From Bacteroidales bacterium (GTDB lineage Bacteria > Bacteroidota > Bacteroidia > Bacteroidales > UBA12481), in contig JAGHDB010000222.1 of assembly GCA_021160155.1 (NCBI GenBank), positions 1 through 19,980 of the forward strand: 19,980 nucleotides of DNA, given 5' to 3'. A program made the translations under genes and the position numbers. Within the stretch, counting starts at the first letter, position 1. Every line of letters starts with the position of its first letter. The notes below the pieces were generated by a model. That model saw nothing but the letters and a program-made list of their open reading frames with translations, was not told the origin of the DNA and made no database searches. This document shows, piece by piece, positions 14,046 through 19,980 of this stretch.

Positions 14046-15067
14046 TGCCTCAACCCCTCACTGCAGTTGGTGCATATATCAATCTCTTTCCGTTTGGTAA
14101 ATACCCGCTTCCGGAACCGATCGGCCGGTACGCTTTTCCATATTTCCGGTATCCTGTCAATAGTTGCATCCCCATAAGGATAACGCCCTGTTTTATCAAA
14201 ACAACAGGGAAGCACCTTACCGTCCCAGGTTACTACCGGAGTGGTCCATACTCTTGTACAATGGTTTTTTAATGGATTCTTAATCTGTATGTTACCCGTA
14301 TCATCCACTCGGTATCGTGCGTACCTGCGGTCTTCAGGAATCCATTGAATACTCTCCCGGTCCAAATCCAGTTGTGCACTTTTCAAAGTGTAATGATTAA
14401 CGCCTGATGATTTCGACCAGTAAATAAAAGCCTCTTTTTGATGTTCATTTTGCCGGGTTACCACAAATTGCGCTTCGAGTAACGGATGCCGTTTTTTCAA
14501 CTCTTTTTTCGCTTCAACTATTAAAGCGATTCCCTTTAAAACATTTTCTAACCGTCCTCCAACCCGGTACGCCTGATATACCTTTTCCGTCATTCCGTCG
14601 ACACTGATGATCAAATGATCGAGCCCGCATAAAACCAGCCGTTCAGCCCAGTCCCGGTCGATCAGATTGCCATTGGTTGATACTACTGTGAAAATCCCTT
14701 TTGACCGTGCATATTGAATCATCCCGGGAAGGCCGGGATGCAGTAATGGTTCGCCCTGAAAATAACAGGCAAGATGAATTAACTTGTCACCTATGTCATC
14801 AATGATCCCCCTGAACAGGTTTACATCCATTTTCCCGGGCGGCCGGTCAAGATTACCGGCCCCCGAAGGACAATACGGACAGTGAAGCTGACAGCGGTTG
14901 GTTGGTTCGAGAGAGATGGCCATCGGTTGCCCACGGTGAAAATAATGACGTGAAATTCTTGTGAACCAGAAAGAAAAACCCAGGAGAAACAAATTCCAGA
15001 TCCGTGCCATGGTGATTCGCTGCAACAGACGGAAAATTACCTGTATTTGAAAAATAATTTCCTTCAT
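14042..15067 (-). CDS. Radical SAM/SPASM domain protein
   Basis: A 341-residue radical SAM enzyme. The N-terminus has a hydrophobic stretch (about 22-36) that may associate with the membrane. The radical SAM motif is Cys59-x3-Cys63-x2-Cys66, preceded by ISLEPTNR. FQGEPLLHP (103-111), STNGNLID and IISVDGMTEKVY are typical barrel elements. The C-terminus is SPASM-like, with Cys270, Cys288-Cys289 in TWDGKVLPCCFD, and Cys332/Cys335 (CTNC), likely ligands of one auxiliary iron-sulphur cluster. The substrate is unknown: peptide maturation, sulfatase-type maturation or other modification are all possible. No precursor peptide or sulfatase is beside it. It diverges from dxs and overlaps frr at the stop codon. 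Confidence 0.88.
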   Translation of the reverse strand: MKEIIFQIQVIFRLLQRITMARIWNLFLLGFSFWFTRISRHYFHRGQPMAISLEPTNRCQLHCPYCPSGAGNLDRPPGKMDVNLFRGIIDDIGDKLIHLACYFQGEPLLHPGLPGMIQYARSKGIFTVVSTNGNLIDRDWAERLVLCGLDHLIISVDGMTEKVYQAYRVGGRLENVLKGIALIVEAKKELKKRHPLLEAQFVVTRQNEHQKEAFIYWSKSSGVNHYTLKSAQLDLDRESIQWIPEDRRYARYRVDDTGNIQIKNPLKNHCTRVWTTPVVTWDGKVLPCCFDKTGRYPYGDATIDRIPEIWKSVPADRFRKRVFTKRKEIDICTNCSEGLRH

Positions 15068-15120
15068 GGATAGTTACGGTGGATTTAGTGCTAAATATAC
15101 AGAACCGATACCGGGGATAT

Positions 15121-15128
15121 CAAATTTA
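15121..15128 (-). promoter_or_regulatory. Candidate -7 element for the radical SAM gene
   Basis: Minus-strand TAAATTTG matches TAnnTTTG, ending 53 bases before the ATG at 15067. No TTTG is visible at -33. It faces the dxs box 16 bases away, so the two promoters may interfere. Confidence 0.42.
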
Positions 15129-15144
15129 ATGACCAGAATATTTT

Positions 15145-15152
15145 TATTTTTG
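15145..15152 (+). promoter_or_regulatory. Candidate -7 element for dxs
   Basis: TATTTTTG matches TAnnTTTG and ends 31 bases before the dxs ATG, implying a leader of about 25 bases. The -33 region has no clear TTTG. Confidence 0.48.
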
Positions 15153-15183
15153 TTACCTTTTTCGGCTGTAAAAGCCTCCTTTT

Positions 15184-17082
15184 ATGGGAAAAGATAAGTA
15201 TACACTGCTGCAGCAGATTGACAGTCCGGATGACCTGAAAAAATTCGATGAATCTGACCTGATCGGGGTTTGCCGCGAATTGCGTGAATACATTATTGAT
15301 GAAATATCCAATAATCCCGGCCATCTCGGCGCCAGCCTCGGGGTAGTTGAACTGACCGTAGCTCTTCATTACGTGTGCAATGCGCCTTATGACCACATTA
15401 TCTGGGATGTCGGACATCAGGCATACGGCCATAAAATATTAACCGGCCGACGCGATCTTTTTCATACCAACCGTCAATATAAAGGGATCAGCGGCTTCCC
15501 TAAAATGTCTGAAAGTGAATATGATGCTTTCGGAACCGGACACTCCTCCACTTCGATATCCGCTGCGCTGGGTATGGCCGTGGCAGCCAATCGTAAAGGC
15601 GAATTCGACCGGCAAACCGTAGCAGTTATCGGGGATGGTGCCCTCACCGGAGGAATGGCTTTTGAAGGGCTCAATAATGCCGGGATTGAAAAATCCAATC
15701 TATTAGTGATCCTGAATGACAACAATATGGCTATTGATCCCAACCGGGGAGCCCTGAGCAACTATTTACTCGATATTGCCACTTCCAAAACCTACAACAA
15801 ATTCAGAGACGACACCTGGAAAGCACTGGGATGGATCAGCAGAATCGGTCCGGATGCACGCCGTATGGCTCAAACCGTACAAAATGCCATCAAACAGATG
15901 ATTCTAAAACAAAGTAATCTCTTTGAATCTTTTAATTTCAGGTATTTCGGACCGGTAGACGGACATGATGTCATCCATCTGGTGAAAGTATTAAAAGATC
16001 TCCGAAATATCCCGGGCCCGAAACTGCTGCATATTATCACCAAAAAAGGGAAAGGGTTCAAACAGGCCGAAATGAACCAGACCGCTTTTCATGCTCCCGG
16101 AAAATTCGACCGGCAAACCGGCGAAATCAAACCCGAACCGGCCGGACTTCCACAAAAATACCAGGATGTATTCGGACAAACCCTGCTGGAGCTGGCTGAA
16201 AAAAACGACAAAATCATCGGGGTTACCCCGGCTATGCCTACCGGGTCTTCTATGACCTATATGATGAACAAACTGCCCAAACGAACTTTTGACGTAGGTA
16301 TTTCAGAACAACATGCAGTTACTTTCAGTGCCGGACTGGCAACCCAGGGAATGATTCCTTTTTGTAATATTTATTCCACATTCATTCAACGGGCTTATGA
16401 CCAGGTGATCCACGATGTGGCACTGCAGAATCTCCCGGTTATTTTTTGTCTCGACCGGGGGGGGCTGGTTGGTTCCGACGGACCTACCCATCACGGCATA
16501 TTCGATCTGGCTTTCATGCGTGCGATTCCCAACATGATCGTTTCTGCACCTATGGATGAGATTGAATTACGTAATCTGATGTACACGGCTCAACTTCGTA
16601 ATCACGGACCGTTTTCTATCCGGTACCCACGAGGCAAAGGAGTGTGGCCCGAGTGGAAACAGCCCTTCGAGGAGATCGAAATCGGTAAAGGCCGGGTAAT
16701 TACCCGTGGAGACCATGTGGCTATTCTCTCAATCGGCCATCCGGGCAATCTGGTTGCAGAAGCAATAAAAGCGCTGGCCGGCGAGAGAATACATCCTGCC
16801 CATTACGATTTCCGTTTTGTCAAACCTCTGGATGAAGAATTACTGCAAACTATTACCGAGCAATTTGATCAACTGGTTACCATCGAAGACGGTACAATTG
16901 TGGGAGGTTTTGGAAGCGCCATCCAGGAATGGGCCGCAGATCATCATTTTAAAGGGGAAATACATAAACTGGGCATTCCCGATCACTTTATTGAACATGG
17001 CACACAACAACAACTTTACAAAGAGTGCGGTTTTGATCCTGGTAGTATCGCCCAAACCGTTCGCCAGCTTTTGGGTGAATGA
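15184..17082 (+). CDS. dxs: 1-deoxy-D-xylulose-5-phosphate synthase
   Basis: Thiamine-diphosphate transketolase-like enzyme that condenses pyruvate and glyceraldehyde 3-phosphate, the entry step of the MEP isoprenoid pathway. At 632 residues it is full length. Seen: NNPGHLGASLGVVELTVALH with His47, GTGHSSTSISAALGMA (117-132), the ThDP/metal motif GDGALTGG (150-157; metal ligand Asp151) with Asn180 in LNDNNMAI, and Glu375 in GISEQHAVTF, the cofactor-activating glutamate. The C-terminal transketolase domain covers about 500-630. The ATG gives the expected N-terminus. The LytTR gene follows by 41 bases. Confidence 0.96.
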   Translation: MGKDKYTLLQQIDSPDDLKKFDESDLIGVCRELREYIIDEISNNPGHLGASLGVVELTVALHYVCNAPYDHIIWDVGHQAYGHKILTGRRDLFHTNRQYKGISGFPKMSESEYDAFGTGHSSTSISAALGMAVAANRKGEFDRQTVAVIGDGALTGGMAFEGLNNAGIEKSNLLVILNDNNMAIDPNRGALSNYLLDIATSKTYNKFRDDTWKALGWISRIGPDARRMAQTVQNAIKQMILKQSNLFESFNFRYFGPVDGHDVIHLVKVLKDLRNIPGPKLLHIITKKGKGFKQAEMNQTAFHAPGKFDRQTGEIKPEPAGLPQKYQDVFGQTLLELAEKNDKIIGVTPAMPTGSSMTYMMNKLPKRTFDVGISEQHAVTFSAGLATQGMIPFCNIYSTFIQRAYDQVIHDVALQNLPVIFCLDRGGLVGSDGPTHHGIFDLAFMRAIPNMIVSAPMDEIELRNLMYTAQLRNHGPFSIRYPRGKGVWPEWKQPFEEIEIGKGRVITRGDHVAILSIGHPGNLVAEAIKALAGERIHPAHYDFRFVKPLDEELLQTITEQFDQLVTIEDGTIVGGFGSAIQEWAADHHFKGEIHKLGIPDHFIEHGTQQQLYKECGFDPGSIAQTVRQLLGE

Positions 17083-17098
17083 TTTTGTTGTATCTTTA
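17070..17098 (+). promoter_or_regulatory. Weak candidate promoter for the LytTR regulator
   Basis: TTTG at 17070-17073 and TATCTTTA at 17091-17098, one mismatch from TAnnTTTG, are separated by 17 bases. The gene could equally be transcribed from dxs. Confidence 0.25.
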
Positions 17099-17123
17099 CT
17101 TCGTAATCAAATCATCCTGACCT

Positions 17124-17885
17124 ATGACCAGTCAGATCCAAGCCGCTCTGGTTGATGATGAAGAGAACAGCCTTGAGGCATTAAGCATCTTGCTCCAACG
17201 GTACTGTCCTGACGTAATAATTACCGGAACCGCCCAAACCGTTCAAGCAGCCGTTACATTAATTGATCAACTTCAACCCGAACTGGTTTTTCTGGATATT
17301 GCACTGCCCGACGGCCTCGGTTTTGAAGTGCTGGATCAGGTGACCCACACCGGTTTTGAGGTGATTTTCACTACGGCCTATGACCAGTATGCCCTGAAAG
17401 CGTTTGAATTCTCCGCACTGGATTACCTGTTGAAGCCTATTGACGCGCAAAAATTACGCGATTCTGTTGAGAAATACCGTAAATCCAACCATTCCACCAC
17501 CCTGCCCGAACGAGTGTCAGTTCTGCGCGAAAACCTGACCGATAAAACCGAACACATCATCCTGACCTCTATGGATGGTTTTGAAGTACATAAAATATCC
17601 GACATTATTCGATGCGAAGCCAACGGCAGTTACACGGTTTTTTATCTAAATAACGGGCGTAAAGTAATTACTTCCAAAACATTGAATAATTTTGAGAAAC
17701 TTCTATCCGATCTCTGTTTTGTGAGAGTCCATTCAAAACACCTGATCAACCTTGAATTTGTGAAAAAATATATCTCGGGACGCGGAGGGTATATCGTGTT
17801 TGAAGACGGAACCCAGGTTGATGTAAGCGAACGTAAGAAAAAAGAGTTCATCCGGAGAATGAAAGAACACGCCAGAAGTACATGA
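17124..17885 (+). CDS. LytTR-family response regulator
   Basis: Two-component transcription regulator of 253 residues. The receiver domain (about 5-120) has the acidic pocket Asp11/Asp12, phospho-acceptor Asp58 in FLDIALPDG, Thr83/Thr84 and Lys104 in YLLKPID. A linker about 121-145 leads to a LytTR DNA-binding domain (about 146-248) with EANGSYT, VRVHSKHLINLEFVKKY and the GYIVFEDGTQVDVSERKK strand-helix end. LytTR regulators usually pair with a LytS-type sensor kinase; none is adjacent, so this one is an orphan here. The ATG is 41 bases after dxs. The targets are unknown; the exported protein downstream is a possible one by position only. Confidence 0.93.
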   Translation: MTSQIQAALVDDEENSLEALSILLQRYCPDVIITGTAQTVQAAVTLIDQLQPELVFLDIALPDGLGFEVLDQVTHTGFEVIFTTAYDQYALKAFEFSALDYLLKPIDAQKLRDSVEKYRKSNHSTTLPERVSVLRENLTDKTEHIILTSMDGFEVHKISDIIRCEANGSYTVFYLNNGRKVITSKTLNNFEKLLSDLCFVRVHSKHLINLEFVKKYISGRGGYIVFEDGTQVDVSERKKKEFIRRMKEHARST

Positions 17886-17916
17886 GTAATTTTCTTATAA
17901 TACTTTTTTGTTTTTT

Positions 17917-17940
17917 AGCTATTGATTAGCTTCGTTTTTT
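17917..17940 (+). terminator. Weak candidate terminator after the LytTR gene
   Basis: AGCTA (17917-17921) and TAGCT (17927-17931) can form a 5-bp stem with a 5-base loop, followed closely by TTTTTT (17935-17940). The stem is short and AT-rich, so it may be chance. Confidence 0.22.
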
Positions 17941-17950
17941 GTAACTTTTG
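17922..17950 (+). promoter_or_regulatory. Candidate promoter for the large exported protein
   Basis: TTG at 17922-17924 and TAACTTTTG at 17942-17950, a TAnnTTTG box with one extra base, lie 50 bases before the ATG at 18000. The match is imperfect. Confidence 0.33.
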
Positions 17951-17999
17951 AAGCCTTTACCGGGAAAGAATGATATCAAACCAATAAAATAAATTGTCT

Positions 18000-19980
18000 A
18001 TGAAAAAAATTACACTACTTTTTGCACTGATGCTTTTCTTCTCTGTGACTTTTGCCCAAAAGTATACAGTCAATGAAAATGCAGGGCTGGTTGACCGGCA
18101 TTTATACAAACCGCTGGTTAAAGAAGCCCCAGCTCTCAAAACCGAAGGAGAAATATTTTACTCTGAAACATTCGATTTCAAAGACTCCGAAAACCCCAGG
18201 GGATGGACCCTGCCGGAAGGCTGGAATATTGTGGATGAAAATGATATGGGGCATTACTGGGTCTGGCGCGCCGGGACCGACAGTATCAAAGGAAAATACA
18301 CTTTTGAGCCCGGTCACCGTTATTCTAAAACGCCTGAAGACGGTTATTTTGTCTTACCCATGGACGAATATAACTATGTGGATGGAGTGAGTACTTCAAA
18401 CGGTGGTCACGCCTGGTTTCAGATGGCGCCGATCGACTGCTCCGAACATCCTTCTGTTGTGATGAAACTTCGCCAGTACTTTAGAAATTGCTGCGGATCT
18501 ACTTACGTAAAAATCTTTATCAGTAACGACCAGGGCGTCCACTGGGCCGAATATAATATGGCCTATGGTACCACCACGAATGTGTTTTGTAAAAAACCTA
18601 TCGTCGAAGTAAACATCTCCGAAGTGGCCGCCGGAATGCCGGATGTCTGGGTTAAATTCGAATGGGACAACAACAGTCATTATTTCTGGTGCATCGATGA
18701 CTTTGAACTGATGGAGGGATACACCAATGAAATTCAATTGACCGATTCATGGGTGATGATGTCTGACCTGTATGATGATGACAATGATGAAGGCTATGTA
18801 TTCATGACTCCCCTGTCACAGATCAATGGCGTGCTGGGTGGATGGACCTTCAAGGGAGCTTTTGTGAATGCCGGTAGAGATGATCAATACAACTGTCACC
18901 TGAACGCCCAGATTTTCAAGAACGGAACTTCGGTATATAACGAAAACTCCGAATCAAGAGATATCTGGTCACTTGACCGGGATACTTTTGACATTACCAC
19001 ACCCTACTTCCCGGATGATTACGGCACCTATAAATTTACCATGGAAGCAAAACAGGATCAGGAAGATGCCGTTCCGTCAAATAACAACTACATGGATTTC
19101 TTCAATGTCACAGACAGTGTGTATTCCATAGCTGACTGGGATTATGAAACTTATTCCAGTACTGCCTCCTGGGGGAATAATGACGGCGACTATCTGGGTA
19201 TTCTCTATGACATTACACAGGCTACCGAAGTAAACTCCATGTCTGTATTCATTATGCAGCGACCTGAAAATCCACAGGCCAGTACACAGGTTGGCTACGG
19301 TTTCCAGTATTTTATTTTTAAATGGGATGAAGAAGCTCAGGACTGGATCGAAATAATCTCTGCCGAATACGGTGAAGTTACCGAAGATAACCTGAATACC
19401 TGGATCACCATGCCGATGGATAAAGACGGTGAATCAGAATTTATGGAACCGGGCCAGTATATCGCTGCCATTCAGGTATGGCACGGTGGAGGAGCAGGCC
19501 CTGACAATAATGTGTACCGGTTTACCATCGGTTCTGACCTGGATCATAAATACAATAAGGGGAAATCACTCTTCAAACTGATCTCCGGAGATGTCTGGAA
19601 CGTCAATGATACCGACCTCTCCATGATCCGCCTGAATCTGAATTACACCGGCGCTCCTACTACCGGTTCGGTTACATTTAATGTAGATATGACCCTGCCG
19701 ATCACTAACGGGTATTTCCATCCCGACTGGGAATTTGTGGATGTAGCCGGCACCTTTAATGACTGGGGCGGCTCCGCACACATGGAAGATCCGGATGGTG
19801 ACGGGATTTACACGCTTACTATCAATGATATTCCTGTTTTCCAACAGATTGAATATAAGTACCGGATCAATGGAAACTGGGATACCTCGGAATTTCCGTT
19901 AGGCGGGCCAAACCGTACCTACATCACTTCCTACTGGAATGAACTGAATGATGTGTATAATAACGGCGTCAGTATGGGTG
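18000..19980 (+). CDS. Large exported multidomain protein, 3' end outside window
   Basis: Open from the ATG at 18000 to the window edge: 660 residues with no stop, so it is truncated. The signal peptide is MKKITLLFALMLFFSVTFA, with probable cleavage before Gln20. Residues about 50-240 resemble a jelly-roll choice-of-anchor-J/MAM-like domain, opening with YSETFDF, using GWTLPEGW, and closing with YFWCIDDFELME. A second beta-rich region of unknown family covers about 245-550. About 555-645 resembles a CBM20/CBM48-type starch- or glycogen-binding beta-sandwich (VDVAGTFNDWGG, DPDGDGIYTLTI, IEYKYRINGNW). Such architecture is common in type IX secretion cargo, whose sorting domain would lie beyond the edge. 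An extracellular, glycan-related role is inferred, not shown. Cysteines and acidic residues are frequent. Confidence 0.85.
   Translation, partial: MKKITLLFALMLFFSVTFAQKYTVNENAGLVDRHLYKPLVKEAPALKTEGEIFYSETFDFKDSENPRGWTLPEGWNIVDENDMGHYWVWRAGTDSIKGKYTFEPGHRYSKTPEDGYFVLPMDEYNYVDGVSTSNGGHAWFQMAPIDCSEHPSVVMKLRQYFRNCCGSTYVKIFISNDQGVHWAEYNMAYGTTTNVFCKKPIVEVNISEVAAGMPDVWVKFEWDNNSHYFWCIDDFELMEGYTNEIQLTDSWVMMSDLYDDDNDEGYVFMTPLSQINGVLGGWTFKGAFVNAGRDDQYNCHLNAQIFKNGTSVYNENSESRDIWSLDRDTFDITTPYFPDDYGTYKFTMEAKQDQEDAVPSNNNYMDFFNVTDSVYSIADWDYETYSSTASWGNNDGDYLGILYDITQATEVNSMSVFIMQRPENPQASTQVGYGFQYFIFKWDEEAQDWIEIISAEYGEVTEDNLNTWITMPMDKDGESEFMEPGQYIAAIQVWHGGGAGPDNNVYRFTIGSDLDHKYNKGKSLFKLISGDVWNVNDTDLSMIRLNLNYTGAPTTGSVTFNVDMTLPITNGYFHPDWEFVDVAGTFNDWGGSAHMEDPDGDGIYTLTINDIPVFQQIEYKYRINGNWDTSEFPLGGPNRTYITSYWNELNDVYNNGVSMG

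Noticed and set aside
15068..15183. RiPP precursor peptide near the radical SAM gene
   Set aside because: The 116-base spacer is AT-rich promoter sequence, and I saw no convincing short gene with a leader and core.

Overview
This window reads as ordinary chromosomal DNA from a member of the Bacteroidota. The sequence alone does not settle genus or species. The evidence is: gene order rplM-rpsI-rpsB-tsf-pyrH-frr; rbfA followed at once by a LolC/E-type permease; an L13 N-terminus (MDNLSYKT) of Bacteroidota type; several 8-base TAnnTTTG elements, the -7 promoter box of this phylum; little sign of Shine-Dalgarno sites; and an export signal ending in FAQ. No rRNA, tRNA, CRISPR, insertion sequence or phage gene was found, and no stretch over 300 bases lacks a gene.

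Layout. At 12-2572 nadB (NAD synthesis) and trpS converge. At 2638-4208 rbfA and an FtsX-type permease form a tight pair that meets dusB (tRNA dihydrouridine synthase) head-on. At 5270-6475 lies a predicted outer-membrane or secreted beta-rich protein whose signal peptide is written in a 10-unit, 7-base tandem repeat. A three-gene minus-strand operon follows (9022 down to 6444): O-antigen-ligase-like membrane protein, guanine deaminase, alkyl-purine DNA glycosylase. At 9132 is a Gfo/Idh-fold protein that has lost the expected catalytic and dinucleotide-binding residues. From 10172 to 14045 runs the translation block L13, S9, S2, EF-Ts, UMP kinase and ribosome recycling factor, behind a good promoter and a possible structured leader. 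A radical SAM/SPASM protein (14042-15067, minus) diverges from dxs (isoprenoid precursor synthesis). A LytTR response regulator follows, then the first 660 residues of a large exported multidomain protein that runs off the right edge.

Most genes are housekeeping. The less ordinary signals are: (1) the heptanucleotide array that encodes a signal peptide behind a TTG start; (2) all four convergent gene pairs overlap at their stop codons, twice through a shared TTAA; (3) a probably dead oxidoreductase next to the ribosomal operon; (4) a hairpin and 8-codon mini-ORF in front of a GTG-started rplM; and (5) a deaminase, a glycosylase and an envelope polymer ligase sharing one operon. I saw no clear defence system, mobile element or RiPP cluster. 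Functions come from reading motifs by eye; no database search was run.
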